NCBI RefSeq assembly: GCF_902728265.1
Contig: NZ_CACVBR010000001.1
Coordinates: 186,001-250,000 of the forward strand
Length of the DNA: 64,000 nt
Source: Chryseobacterium potabilaquae
GTDB taxonomy: Bacteria; Bacteroidota; Bacteroidia; Flavobacteriales; Weeksellaceae
Direction of reading: 5' to 3'
Below the pieces are notes generated by a model. The model was given only the letters and a program-made list of their open reading frames with translations. It ran no database searches and was not told the origin of the DNA. A program made the position numbers and the translations under genes. The first letter of the stretch is position 1. Each line of letters begins with the position of its first letter. This document shows, piece after piece, positions 1 to 8,989 of this stretch.

Positions 1-916
1 AAAATTTTTCCAAATGATTTTGTAAAAATCCTGTGGTCGCCAATAGGGTTGTTTCTTCTGTTTTAAAATCCTTATTTCTTCCTCCTCCCAATAATACGCG
101 ATTTCCTACATTTCGAAAATAATAAAATCCTTCTTCATAATGAAAGGTACCTTTTAACCTAAGTCCCTCAATAGGTTCCGTAAGTATAATTTGTCCTCTT
201 GCTGGAATAATCTCTTCTTCTTTCAAAAATTCAGTACTAAAAGCATTGGTACAATAAATTAATTTTTCTCCCTTGATAGAAACTCCTTTTGGGAGATGAA
301 CTTCAATATCATTATCATGTTCAACTACAGATTTCACTTCCATTCCAAAAAGGAATTCTATTTTTAATTCTTGAGATTTTTCCAGTAATTTCTGCAATAA
401 CTTTCCAGAATGAAGACTTCCCTCACAGGGATTTTCAATTAAAAAGTCACATTTATTTAATCCAAACTCTTTAATTTTATTTTGATTTAAGAAATAAGTT
501 TCGGGGATACCTGTAATAGATTTCAATTTTTCATTGACCTCATCCATCATTCCCAAAGAATGGTCGCTATCAAGAATTTCAAACCCCCCACTCAATTCAA
601 AATCAATATCACTTCGATGAAAATAATTTTGAATTTTTTGAAGCCCCCGAAATCTCATTTCCACTAATTCTAATGTTTTATCCCATCCCATTTTCTGAGA
701 ATCGGCTATTACTTCGGTCAAACTTCCAAAGCATGCAAAACCTGCATTTCGGGTTGAAGCTCCTAACGGAATGGAATTTCTTTCAATAATTAAAACTGAT
801 TTTTCAGGATATTTTTCTTTGATGGAAATTGCCGTCCAAAGTCCTGTAAATCCACTTCCTATAATAATAACATTTCGATTTCTATAAAATGTTTCAAGCT
901 CCCAAATACTATTCAT
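1..916 (-). CDS. FAD-dependent oxidoreductase, DAO/DadA-like (partial, 3' end outside window)
   Basis: The reading frame begins with ATG at 916 and stays open to the window edge, giving about 305 residues without the C-terminus. A nucleotide-binding motif IIIGSGFTGLWTAI sits at residues 17-30 with the Gly-x-Gly-x-x-Gly spacing of a Rossmann FAD fold. It is followed by LGASTRNAGFACFGS, the flavin-proximal segment typical of the D-amino-acid oxidase/glycine oxidase family. Later segments (NEKLKSITGIP, PARGQIILTEP) fit the same fold. Family members oxidise secondary or primary amines, but the substrate cannot be read from this sequence. The family assignment is firm and the exact reaction unknown. 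The next gene upstream (the AAA ATPase) lies about 60 bp away on the same strand, so co-transcription is possible. Confidence 0.9.
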   Translation of the reverse strand, partial: MNSIWELETFYRNRNVIIIGSGFTGLWTAISIKEKYPEKSVLIIERNSIPLGASTRNAGFACFGSLTEVIADSQKMGWDKTLELVEMRFRGLQKIQNYFHRSDIDFELSGGFEILDSDHSLGMMDEVNEKLKSITGIPETYFLNQNKIKEFGLNKCDFLIENPCEGSLHSGKLLQKLLEKSQELKIEFLFGMEVKSVVEHDNDIEVHLPKGVSIKGEKLIYCTNAFSTEFLKEEEIIPARGQIILTEPIEGLRLKGTFHYEEGFYYFRNVGNRVLLGGGRNKDFKTEETTLLATTGFLQNHLEKF

Positions 917-978
917 TGGTAATAGTTTAGTACGTAAAAATGATGGTAAATTTTAATTTCCAAATGGTAAGTTATCCA

Positions 979-2340
979 CTACTCATTATTTCCTTTCTCT
1001 TCATCTTCATTATGATGAAAACCAATCGCTCTTCGAGGTTCTTCTACTATTTTATATGCATCCAATTCATTTTTAAGAGCTTTCACTCTATATTGAAACT
1101 GATCAAAGTTATTAATAACCACATCTTCCAAAAACCGCGATACTTGTTCCAGATATTCTTCGGTGAGCTTTCCCGCAGCATCCCTTAAGGCTCCATGCAA
1201 AAGATTTTGATCAATCTTAATATCTTCATTTCTTGTTCTTTGGTATACATTTTTAATACGCTTTTTTAGGCTCTGGGTAAAGTCAATGATCATTGTATTA
1301 CTAAAAGCTTTCATCTGAGAAGAGACTTCATGCCAAAAAGGTACTTGATCAGCTTTATTATTTTTAAGTATTTTATATAATAATGAATCATTTTCAAGGC
1401 CTCTACTCATTCCATATAAAATAATTTCGGCTCTTTCAGCAACATTGGGTGGAAAAATAGGAATTATTACATCAAATCTTCCGGGAGCAAGAATTTCCTC
1501 GTCTACTTCAGCCACAGAATTGGCAGATCCTATCATCAAAAGATCTTCCTTTTCAAACTTTCCTATATAATGAAGAATAATTTCCTGTGTTTCTAGATTA
1601 CAAGAAGCCACATTGGTTTCTGCTGTTCTCTCCATCATAATTTCATCAAAATCATCCAAAAAAAGAAGAACCTTATCTTCGTTCATCATAGTAACTAGAA
1701 AATCATTGAAATTGGTTTTATTTCCGTCTACAAAGGAGGTTCCAAGATAATGTTTTTTAACCTCTTTAAATTGATAACCAATTATTTCAGCAATTTTATT
1801 AGCCCAAAAAATCTTACCACTTCCTGGTGGACCATATAGAATTATCCCGGCCGGTTTATTGATTCCCCAATCTTTAATTTGTTGTGGATTTAAAAAAGGT
1901 TCCAATACTCCGGAAATGTAAAAAAAAAGATCTCTATATCCGATAAAGTCCCTATATTGAAGACTCGTTTTGTGCCCAAAATAATCATATACGAATTGAT
2001 AATTACCGCCTAATTTATTATCAATTCCATAACTCGAAATCGAAGAACGAAAAAAACCATTATCAAAAATATTAGGATTTATATCTTTAATAGCCTTTTC
2101 TACTTTTTCTTTAGGTTGATTAATAGTTTCTGCAATCTGTTCCAGGGTTTTGTTTTTATCAAGATCCTTCTCATATAGCTTTAAAAAATCGACATTTTCG
2201 CGTGCAAATTTTTCAAAATCTTTTTTTACTTCAAAATTAGTACTCATACAATCAACCAAATCAAGGTCAAAATCTTGTATAAATTGCTTCATAGTTTCTA
2301 CTGATACATGTAATTCCTTTGATAAATCAACTAATTTCAT
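979..2340 (-). CDS. AAA-family ATPase with N-terminal IF2-N-like domain
   Basis: This 453-residue protein has a central AAA module: Walker A GPPGSGKI at residues 170-177, Walker B LLFLDD at 225-230, a sensor-1-like GSAN at 271-274 and APGRFD at 285-290, whose Arg288 would be the arginine finger. The usual Thr/Ser after the Walker A lysine is Ile. The first 60 residues (LVDLSKELHVSVETMKQFI, then DLVDCMSTNFEV) resemble the small IF2-N domain of translation factor IF-2, and residues 65-90 look like a second small helical unit. No protease or helicase domain is attached. By fold it is a protein-remodelling ATPase; its target is unknown. The AAA call is firm and the IF2-N call is by eye. Confidence 0.85.
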   Translation of the reverse strand: MKLVDLSKELHVSVETMKQFIQDFDLDLVDCMSTNFEVKKDFEKFARENVDFLKLYEKDLDKNKTLEQIAETINQPKEKVEKAIKDINPNIFDNGFFRSSISSYGIDNKLGGNYQFVYDYFGHKTSLQYRDFIGYRDLFFYISGVLEPFLNPQQIKDWGINKPAGIILYGPPGSGKIFWANKIAEIIGYQFKEVKKHYLGTSFVDGNKTNFNDFLVTMMNEDKVLLFLDDFDEIMMERTAETNVASCNLETQEIILHYIGKFEKEDLLMIGSANSVAEVDEEILAPGRFDVIIPIFPPNVAERAEIILYGMSRGLENDSLLYKILKNNKADQVPFWHEVSSQMKAFSNTMIIDFTQSLKKRIKNVYQRTRNEDIKIDQNLLHGALRDAAGKLTEEYLEQVSRFLEDVVINNFDQFQYRVKALKNELDAYKIVEEPRRAIGFHHNEDEEKGNNE

Positions 2341-2496
2341 AACGAATGATTAATTCTATAAATTTACTATATTTTAAAATAAAGTCAAGATGAATTCATT
2401 ATTTTAGCACTATTTTTCACTTAAAATTATGCTCTATTTGTACATATATCAATTATTTTTTTTAATTTAAATTATTAATTCACTTTACCTTCATGT

Positions 2497-3030
2497 ATGA
2501 CAGCAATTAATGAGACTTTATTTACTCTCCTTCAGGATTATTTTTGTTTAGAATCAGTAAAAGCTAAAACAACTATCATTGAAGAAGGTAAACACTCTAA
2601 AAAATTTTACTTTTTAAAAAATGGTTTACTTAGAGCCTGGACGCTTCATGAAGGTAAAGAAATAACATTTCAATTTCTTTTTGAAACACAGTTTTTCTGT
2701 AGCATAGATAGTTTTTGGTACGATAAGTGTAGCCATTATAGTGTAGAAACAATTGAGGATGTTCAATTACTTTTCATTGATAAGCAAACATTACTACGTT
2801 TGATGCAAAATGATAAGTATCTTTTGGGAGTCTTTAATGAGTATTTGATTCAACGATTATTATCTTATCAAAAATTACTGATAGCCAGAATCAAAGAAAA
2901 TCCTGAAAAGAGATACCTTCAGTTACTGAAAACAAACCCAGAAATTATTCAACGCGTACCTCAACATTACATAGCTTCTTATTTAGGTATAACTTCAGTC
3001 TCTTTAAGTAGAATTCGAAACCGCAGATGA
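2497..3030 (+). CDS. Crp/Fnr family transcriptional regulator
   Basis: The protein is 177 residues. The N-terminal part is a cyclic-nucleotide-binding-type beta barrel (IIEEGKHSKKFYFLKNGLLRAW, with the Gly-x-x-x-x-x-Phe-x-Leu pattern around residues 30-52). The C-terminus holds a short helix-turn-helix (HYIASYLGITSVSLSRIRNR). The phosphate-binding cassette of true cAMP receptors is not visible, so the effector may differ or be absent; this is common in the short Crp-like regulators of Bacteroidota. It is divergent from the AAA ATPase and upstream of a SnoaL-like gene that it may control; that link is inference from position only. Confidence 0.88.
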   Translation: MTAINETLFTLLQDYFCLESVKAKTTIIEEGKHSKKFYFLKNGLLRAWTLHEGKEITFQFLFETQFFCSIDSFWYDKCSHYSVETIEDVQLLFIDKQTLLRLMQNDKYLLGVFNEYLIQRLLSYQKLLIARIKENPEKRYLQLLKTNPEIIQRVPQHYIASYLGITSVSLSRIRNRR

Positions 3031-3070
3031 TTAATTAACAATTGTTATCGCTTCAACTTTCATTATATTC

Positions 3071-3078
3071 TAATTTTG
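3071..3078 (+). promoter_or_regulatory. -7-like promoter element TAATTTTG
   Basis: The octamer TAATTTTG matches the Bacteroidota -7 consensus TAnnTTTG and lies 20 bp before the start of the SnoaL-like gene. No TTTG at the expected spacing is seen upstream, so this is only half of the consensus promoter. Confidence 0.35.
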
Positions 3079-3098
3079 AATATATAAATATTTAAAAT

Positions 3099-3482
3099 AT
3101 GGAAAAAATAGTCATTGGAATGTTGAAAGACATTATAGAAAATCCTCATTATGATGAAAAATTAATTCATCAATATTTTGCAAATGAATACAAGCAAACA
3201 GTAGATCACATAACCCTAGACCTGGACCAATTCAAAAAACATATTCAAAAGTTAAAAGGGCTGAGCCAAAGTGCACAAATTGACATTCTAAATTGTGTGA
3301 GTGGGAATGAGACAGTGTTTACTAAGCATAAGGTATGTTCAACATTGAAAGATGGTTCTATTCATACTCACAAGGTATTAGCAGAATTTAAAATAAGTAA
3401 TGGGAAAATTATTAATTGTGAGGAACTTACTTTTTTAATGGAAGGATCAGATACAGGGAAACATTTAGGATCAGTTTTTTGA
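3099..3482 (+). CDS. SnoaL-like / NTF2-fold protein
   Basis: This 127-residue protein has the layout of small polyketide-cyclase-like (SnoaL, NTF2 fold) proteins: an N-terminal helical part with Tyr-Phe-Ala-Asn-Glu-Tyr near residue 26, then alternating strands including HKVCSTLKDGSIHTHKVLAEF and the closing NGKIINCEELTFLMEG. It has no signal peptide and should be cytoplasmic. Family members range from enzymes to ligand carriers, so no reaction is assigned. It follows the Crp-like regulator by 68 bp on the same strand and has a hairpin terminator about 175 bp downstream. Confidence 0.7.
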   Translation: MEKIVIGMLKDIIENPHYDEKLIHQYFANEYKQTVDHITLDLDQFKKHIQKLKGLSQSAQIDILNCVSGNETVFTKHKVCSTLKDGSIHTHKVLAEFKISNGKIINCEELTFLMEGSDTGKHLGSVF

Positions 3483-3655
3483 TACTTTAGTTATGAAGTA
3501 CTTTGGTAATGATGTAAAATCTCATTTAAATATATACCCAACCATCTTTACGATAACAGTACCTATGATTGAATATCCTCCTAATTATTGTAATAATTCT
3601 TATTCAAAGTTTTGATATAAAAAGTAATATGATCTCATAAATGTTAAGTTGAAAG

Positions 3656-3692
3656 ATTAAGGCTAAAAGTTATATATATCTTAAGCCTTAAT
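3656..3692 (+). terminator. Rho-independent terminator
   Basis: The arms ATTAAGGCT (3656-3664) and AGCCTTAAT (3684-3692) are exact complements around a 19-base loop and are followed by a T run on the plus strand. It would end transcripts from the SnoaL-like gene; there is no other gene in the 289 bp before tolC. Confidence 0.6.
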
Positions 3693-3771
3693 TTTTTTCA
3701 CTTACAATGAAAGATGTATAGAAGGATATAGTATTTCCAAAGGAATTAATTATAGTAACTACATTTATTTT

Positions 3772-5118
3772 TTATAAATTTAATGGAGTCCCAGAATAGA
3801 AATTCAAGACCTTAAGGCTGAAAAGGTAGTTATATTTTGCCTGAACTACAGATCCTTGGGCATTAGCATAGTTATTTCTTGCTACATTGACATCATAGAT
3901 GGTTGATTTTCCAGCTGCATAACTTTCATCTGCAAAATTTAAAGCAAGTTTAGTACTTTTTTCAGTTTCTATAGCGGCCAAAAATGTTTCATAATTAGCA
4001 TCTACATCAAATTGCGCTTTCTGAATACTTTGCCTTACCTCTTGTTTTTTTTGCTCTAAAGAATTCTTTGTAATACTTTCATTAATCTTCGATTGCTCCA
4101 CTTGAAGTTTAGTAATACCTTTATTAAAAATCGGAATATTAACTGACAAACTCACATTTTGTCCGAAGTTATCTTTATACTGTTGGAAAAAATTTAGTTC
4201 CGTTACAGGATTTCCCCAATTATCAAATCCGGCGATATTTGTATTTAATAAATTATTGTAAAAACTTGTTAGTCCTGCATTGGCCTTTATTGTAGGCCAA
4301 AAAGCCGTTTTATTCACTTTAGTTTGTTCCTCCGCCGCCCTAATTCTACTTTCAGCTGCTTTAATTTGAGGTTGGGTTTCATAAGCTGTTGTGAGTATCT
4401 CATCAACCGATTTCAATGGTGGGTCCAACTGATCCGGAACATCCATATTTTCCACATCAAAATCCTTATAGTCAGCAAGCTGTAAAAGTTGGGCCAACGC
4501 AAATAGCGCTCTCTCCACGTTAATTTCCGATGTTTTAAGATTTTGTTTTTCTTTTGCTAAGGCTGACTTTGCTTCTGCTAAAACAGTTTGAGCCGTAGTC
4601 CCTACACTCGTTGTAATATCAGCTCTATCGTATTGTTTTTGGGCATTTTTTACTGCCGCTTGTGAAATTTTAACTATTTCTTTATTAAGCAATGTAGTAA
4701 GATATTGCTGAGCAATTTGAAGAGAAATATCATTCTTAGTAGCTTCAATATCATACCTGCTAGCCTCCACATCAAATTCCGTCTTTCTAATTGTCTTCTT
4801 TATTTTTCCATCATTATAAACCATCATCTCTACTCCCAGATTGGCATTATTACTAAATCTATCATTTCTAATACTTCCTGTACCCAATGCTGTCTGGCCA
4901 AAACTTACTGTATTTCCTACATTCAGAGAAGCCGAAGGAAGATAATCTCTCTTAGCCATTTTAAGATTAGCATCTTGAACCTGCTTGGAATATTCATTTT
5001 GAATCACTTGTAGATTATGCTCAACAGCATAGTCTATGCATGCTTTCAAAGACCATTTTTTCTGTGCATTTAAACTTATAAATGACACCGTAAAAATAAT
5101 AATCAATTTTTTTTTCAT
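3772..5118 (-). CDS. TolC family outer-membrane efflux protein
   Basis: This 448-residue protein has a short signal peptide (MKKKLIIIFTVSFISLNAQ) and the TolC-type repeat of long helices with Ala/Gln/Asn-rich coiled coil. The markers are LQVIQNEYSKQVQDANLKMA near residue 36, AAESRIRAAEEQTKVNKTAFWP in the middle and a C-terminal helix ending in NFYSGTPLNL. It forms the outer-membrane channel of a tripartite type I exporter. It is the third gene of a minus-strand set after the C39-ABC transporter (66 bp upstream) and HlyD. The arrangement points to export of the small double-glycine peptides encoded at 8533-9508. Confidence 0.93.
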   Translation of the reverse strand: MKKKLIIIFTVSFISLNAQKKWSLKACIDYAVEHNLQVIQNEYSKQVQDANLKMAKRDYLPSASLNVGNTVSFGQTALGTGSIRNDRFSNNANLGVEMMVYNDGKIKKTIRKTEFDVEASRYDIEATKNDISLQIAQQYLTTLLNKEIVKISQAAVKNAQKQYDRADITTSVGTTAQTVLAEAKSALAKEKQNLKTSEINVERALFALAQLLQLADYKDFDVENMDVPDQLDPPLKSVDEILTTAYETQPQIKAAESRIRAAEEQTKVNKTAFWPTIKANAGLTSFYNNLLNTNIAGFDNWGNPVTELNFFQQYKDNFGQNVSLSVNIPIFNKGITKLQVEQSKINESITKNSLEQKKQEVRQSIQKAQFDVDANYETFLAAIETEKSTKLALNFADESYAAGKSTIYDVNVARNNYANAQGSVVQAKYNYLFSLKVLNFYSGTPLNL

Positions 5119-5184
5119 CTTATGTTTTTTTCAAATGAGAAGAATATTTCTATCTTTTCTACAATATCTATACATCCGACTAGC

Positions 5185-7344
5185 CTATTCCAAACTTAAA
5201 GTTTGCTTATCCCACATACTCTTATAAATACTATCTTTTGAAATCAGTTCGTGATGCGTACCACTTTCTATAATTTGCCCTTCCTTCATTACCAAGATTA
5301 TATCTGATTGAGCCACTGTGCTCAATCGATGCGCAATAATAATCATGGTTTTCCCCTGAGCTCTGAAATCTTGGAGGGTATTTTGAATGATTTGTTCCGA
5401 TTCCGTATCCAAAGAAGAAGTGGCTTCATCTAAAATCAATATCTCAGGATTCTTATATAAAGCTCTTGCTATAGCAATCCTTTGCTTTTGACCTCCTGAT
5501 AGAAGAGCTCCATTTTCGCCCAAATACGTATTAAAACCACTAGGTAGCTTCTCCACAAAACCTAATATTCCTAAGTTTTTTGCAATATTTAAAATACGTT
5601 GCATATCAGGAAAGTCTTCCCCCAATGCGATATTTTCTATGACATTACCTGAAAAAAGATCTATCTGCTGGGGAACTACAGAGACTAAACTTCTAAGAGA
5701 ATAATTGGAAATGTAATGAATATCATAATCACCAATAAAGATTTTACCCCCTTTTAAGGTATATAAGTTCTGTAGTAAAGAAGCTAATGTCGTTTTACCA
5801 CTACCACTCTCCCCTACAATAGCAGTAGTCTTACCTGCTTCTATTACACAATTAAAATTAATAAAAACATCTGTCCTACTTCCATAACTGAAACTCACGT
5901 CCTTAAAATGAATATCATTAATATGCTCTCTGGTAAGCTCTATTTTATCGGTTTCTTCTTCTCTCTCTAAATCCATAATTTCAAAAAGACGATCAGCAGC
6001 AATTAAAGCATTTTGAACTGTTTTGTTTATTCCTATTAGTTGCCCAATTGGTCCTGTAAAATACCCAATGATAGAATAAAAAGATAAGAGTTCACCCGGA
6101 GTAATGGTATGATCAATTACATAGCTAGAACCTACCCAAAGTAATATAATGGTAAATATTCGTGACAAAAACTCTGATGAATTGCCGGAGAATAGAGCAT
6201 TTAATGCAGAAGTATAAATTGTTTTTAAAAGTTTTGTAAATGCATTGTCTGTCTTATTATTAGCAAAGGTTTCTATTCCAAATTGTTTGATGGTTTTTAC
6301 TGAAGTAGTCGATTCTACCAAATGAGACTCCAAGTCAGCACTTTCCTCCATAAGCCTACGCTCCACTTTCTTATTGAGTTTATTGGTAACCCAATACACT
6401 AAAAAATAAAACGGAATAATTAAAGTAGTAATCAATGCCAATTTCCAGTAATAGGAAAACATTAAAATAAACGAAAAAATAACAATGAAAACGTTTACAA
6501 ATATGTCGATAGCCGCATCATTAATAAAGCTTCTGATTTTAACTGCATCATTGACCCTGGAAATAATTTCCCCTACCTTCATTGTATCAAAAAAACGTTG
6601 GGGTAATTTCAACAGATGCTTGTAATAGCCTAAAATCAGATGCCTATCCATCTTTTGACCTACCTGAACCACTAATATACTTTTGATAGCTCCTATGATT
6701 ATTTGGAACAATAAAATGATAATCATTCCGACAGAAAGTAGATTCAATAACTTTTTGTTGCCATCTATTAAAACATAATCCGTAATTTTCTCAATATAAA
6801 TTGAAGTGGATAATCCTAGAATAGTATAAACAGTCGCTCCTATTAATGCTTGTAATAATATCCCTTTGTGAGGTTGTAACAGATTCCAAAATCTTCTATA
6901 AAGATTCGTTTTTTCATCCTTTTGTTCAAAATACTCATTAGGTTCTAATAAGATGAGTACTCCAGTCCAAATCTCAGAAAATTCTTTAATAGTGTATTCC
7001 TGCATTTTTCCATAACCTGGATCCATCACACTTACTTTATCCTTACTTACGGAATAGATAACAACATAATGGTGGAGATGATTATTTACAATCACATGCG
7101 CAATAGCAGGCAAGGGGATTTGGGATAAAGCATCTACTCCTCCTTTTACTCCTTTAGCGTTAAAACCAATTTCTTCCAATCCTTGAACCATTCCCAATAC
7201 ATTAGTTCCTCGTGTATCGGTATGACATATCTGTCGGATTTTTGCAATCGGCATTATCCGCCCATAATAGGCAGCAACAGATGCTAAACAAGCGGCACCA
7301 CAATCTTTGATATCGTGCTGCTTGATTTGTATATCTTTGTTCAT
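5185..7344 (-). CDS. C39-peptidase-containing ABC exporter (bacteriocin/double-glycine peptide transporter)
   Basis: This 719-residue protein has three parts. Residues 1-135 are a C39 cysteine peptidase with Gln9, catalytic Cys15 (KDCGAACLASVAAYYG), His91/His92 (HHYVVIYSV) and Asp108 (MDPG). Residues about 160-440 carry the six-helix ABC membrane domain. The remainder is the ATPase, with Walker A VGESGSGKTT, signature LLSGGQKQRIAIARAL and Walker B ILILDEATSSLD. All catalytic residues are present. Such proteins cut a leader after Gly-Gly and export the mature peptide in one step. The stop is 2 bp from the HlyD start-side gene, so translation is probably coupled. Four matching Gly-Gly precursors lie just upstream, which makes them the likely substrates. 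Confidence 0.96.
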   Translation of the reverse strand: MNKDIQIKQHDIKDCGAACLASVAAYYGRIMPIAKIRQICHTDTRGTNVLGMVQGLEEIGFNAKGVKGGVDALSQIPLPAIAHVIVNNHLHHYVVIYSVSKDKVSVMDPGYGKMQEYTIKEFSEIWTGVLILLEPNEYFEQKDEKTNLYRRFWNLLQPHKGILLQALIGATVYTILGLSTSIYIEKITDYVLIDGNKKLLNLLSVGMIIILLFQIIIGAIKSILVVQVGQKMDRHLILGYYKHLLKLPQRFFDTMKVGEIISRVNDAVKIRSFINDAAIDIFVNVFIVIFSFILMFSYYWKLALITTLIIPFYFLVYWVTNKLNKKVERRLMEESADLESHLVESTTSVKTIKQFGIETFANNKTDNAFTKLLKTIYTSALNALFSGNSSEFLSRIFTIILLWVGSSYVIDHTITPGELLSFYSIIGYFTGPIGQLIGINKTVQNALIAADRLFEIMDLEREEETDKIELTREHINDIHFKDVSFSYGSRTDVFINFNCVIEAGKTTAIVGESGSGKTTLASLLQNLYTLKGGKIFIGDYDIHYISNYSLRSLVSVVPQQIDLFSGNVIENIALGEDFPDMQRILNIAKNLGILGFVEKLPSGFNTYLGENGALLSGGQKQRIAIARALYKNPEILILDEATSSLDTESEQIIQNTLQDFRAQGKTMIIIAHRLSTVAQSDIILVMKEGQIIESGTHHELISKDSIYKSMWDKQTLSLE

Positions 7345-7346
7345 AA

Positions 7347-8423
7347 TTATTTTATTCTGGGATTAAACCAATCATCAACCTTATCAAATAGCAGCTGCCA
7401 TAATGTTCGATCAGTCAAATGGAAACGAGCTGTGAAAGTCATTCCTTTTCCGATATTCCCTTTATATCCATTTTTTAGTTGAAGATAATTGCTATTCATT
7501 TTACAAAGAACCCGGAGAGAGGATTCACCTGTTTGTTGATTTACATTAATATTTTGATCAATATCGATCACCTCCCCCTCTATCAGCCCCCATTGATTAT
7601 AATTATAGGCATCAATCTGAAATTTTACCTGTTGGCCTATATGGACAAATCCAACATCTTTTGGAGAAACAAGGCACTCTGCTATCAAGGATTGTTCAGG
7701 AGAAATTTCCGCAATGGTTTGCCCTTGGATTAAGAAGTTTCCTTTTTGTATTCCTGAGAAGTTAAAAAGACGGCCGGAAATAGGGGCAATGATGATATAA
7801 TTATTTTCCTCTTGACCAATTTTTTGAATCTCTGAACCCAATGAACGTAGCTGTCTTTCCGCTTCTCGTTTTTGGGTTTGCCATTGAGCGAACTGCTGCT
7901 CTCTAATCTCCGATATCTGGCTTGCTAAATTACGATATGCATAGTAGTCTTTATCATAATCTGCACGAGAAATGACTCCTTTTTTATATAAAATCGTAGC
8001 CCTATCCAGGTCATTTTTAGCTAAAGAAAGTTGAGCTTGTACTTGACCTATTTTTTCATTCATTGCGGATAATTCCCGCTGGTATTGCCCTGTTTCAAGA
8101 TTTCCTGATTTTCCATGAAGAAGTTTATCAAGATCCTTTAATTGGGCTGTATAATCCTCCTTATTATTGTTTTGCAATTGTTTTTGGGTATCGAGCTGTT
8201 CTGCAGTTACAACTATTAAAGTATCACCCTGCTTAATCAATTGATTATTTTTTAACAAAGAGGTTTTTATCACCCTACCATTCACAATGGCTTGCAACTT
8301 AGTATTTTCTTTTAGAGGACGTACTATTCCACGAGATGATGATGAAATAGGAAGTTTAACTAAAGGAACTACTACAAAAACCATAAGTATAAAAACAAGG
8401 AGTATTTTATATATTATTTTCAT
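7347..8423 (-). CDS. HlyD family periplasmic adaptor of type I secretion
   Basis: The start at 8423 gives 358 residues beginning MKIIYKILLVFILMVFVVVP, a single N-terminal membrane anchor. A longer frame runs back to 8495, but it would code through the hairpin at 8481-8514, so the internal start is preferred. After the anchor come a lipoyl-like half (SSSRGIVRPLKENTKLQA), a long coiled coil (residues about 75-200) and a second lipoyl/beta-barrel part (IIAPISGRLFNFSGIQKG, VGFVHIGQQVKFQIDAYNYN). It links the inner-membrane C39-ABC transporter to TolC. It lies between the peptide genes and the transporter in one minus-strand unit. Confidence 0.92.
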   Translation of the reverse strand: MKIIYKILLVFILMVFVVVPLVKLPISSSSRGIVRPLKENTKLQAIVNGRVIKTSLLKNNQLIKQGDTLIVVTAEQLDTQKQLQNNNKEDYTAQLKDLDKLLHGKSGNLETGQYQRELSAMNEKIGQVQAQLSLAKNDLDRATILYKKGVISRADYDKDYYAYRNLASQISEIREQQFAQWQTQKREAERQLRSLGSEIQKIGQEENNYIIIAPISGRLFNFSGIQKGNFLIQGQTIAEISPEQSLIAECLVSPKDVGFVHIGQQVKFQIDAYNYNQWGLIEGEVIDIDQNINVNQQTGESSLRVLCKMNSNYLQLKNGYKGNIGKGMTFTARFHLTDRTLWQLLFDKVDDWFNPRIK

Positions 8424-8480
8424 AAGGTTTCTATCAATATTTGAGTATATATAATAGAGTATATAATTAAATTTAATAGA

Positions 8481-8514
8481 AGAGACTATCTGCAATTTCT
8501 TTTAGATAGTCTCT
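8481..8514 (-). terminator. Hairpin between the precursor-peptide genes and hlyD
   Basis: The arms AGAGACTATCT (8481-8491) and AGATAGTCTCT (8504-8514) are perfect 11-bp complements around a 12-base loop. On the minus strand it follows the last precursor gene (stop at 8533) and precedes hlyD by 57 bp. Only a weak T tract follows, so it could be a leaky terminator or an RNA-processing/stability element giving more peptide mRNA than exporter mRNA. Confidence 0.55.
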
Positions 8515-8532
8515 CTTTATTAAACTATGATA

Positions 8533-8700
8533 TTAATAATAATAGTAGTTTTGTTCCTGTGGAAAAATTGCATCAAGGGCATAGCCTACGCCAGCACCTA
8601 CTGCCATTGAAAAAATTCCACCAAGAATAATTGGCCAAAACCCTCCTTCTACATTTTTCATTTCTTGAACACTAAGTTCTTTTACTTTTAAATTTTTCAT
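8533..8700 (-). CDS. Double-glycine leader peptide precursor (bacteriocin-like) 1
   Basis: This 55-residue ORF starts with ATG at 8700. Its leader MKNLKVKELSVQEMKNVEGG ends in Gly-Gly and has the Leu/Val-x-x-Leu-Ser-x-x-Glu-Met pattern of C39-processed peptides. The predicted core is 35 residues, FWPIILGGIFSMAVGAGVGY followed by ALDAIFPQEQNYYYY: hydrophobic, Gly/Ala-rich, without cysteine and ending in four tyrosines. It is the precursor nearest to the export genes. Function as a bacteriocin or signal is inferred from leader and context; the core matches nothing I recognise. Confidence 0.85.
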   Translation of the reverse strand: MKNLKVKELSVQEMKNVEGGFWPIILGGIFSMAVGAGVGYALDAIFPQEQNYYYY

Positions 8701-8778
8701 TTGTATTTTTTATTTTTTAATTAGTTACTTGTTTAAAATAGCTATCAAATTTTATTTAGATAGAATTTTTATTAATTA

Positions 8779-8970
8779 TTAGTAATAATAATAATTGCTA
8801 GGAGCATAATTATTATAAATTTGCGTACTTCCCCAATTGACTATAGCCCCTACAGCTCCTGATATTATCCCGAGACCAATAGCACCAAAAATAACTGGCC
8901 AAAATCCTCCTGCCACATTCTTAATCTCTTGAATACTTAGCTCTTCTACTTTTAAATTTTCTATTTGCAT
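8779..8970 (-). CDS. Double-glycine leader peptide precursor (bacteriocin-like) 2
   Basis: Starting at the ATG at 8970 gives 63 residues with leader MQIENLKVEELSIQEIKNVA-Gly-Gly, matching its three neighbours. An upstream ATG at 9033 would add 21 residues unlike any neighbour and run into an inverted repeat, so it is rejected. The 41-residue core begins FWPVIFGAIGLGIISGAVGA and ends NYAPSNYYYY. It shares the Phe-Trp-Pro beginning and poly-Tyr end with precursor 1, so the two are recent paralogues. The core has no cysteine and should insert into or span membranes. Confidence 0.85.
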   Translation of the reverse strand: MQIENLKVEELSIQEIKNVAGGFWPVIFGAIGLGIISGAVGAIVNWGSTQIYNNYAPSNYYYY

Positions 8971-8989
8971 ATTTTTATTTTTTATTAAG

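Noticed and set aside
940..1188. Plus-strand ORF of 82 residues
   Set aside because: It overlaps the 3' end of the AAA ATPase gene and shows no family features; it is an antisense shadow in AT-rich DNA.
8424..8495. Longer start for HlyD
   Set aside because: It would code through a perfect hairpin; the internal Met gives a normal membrane-anchored adaptor.
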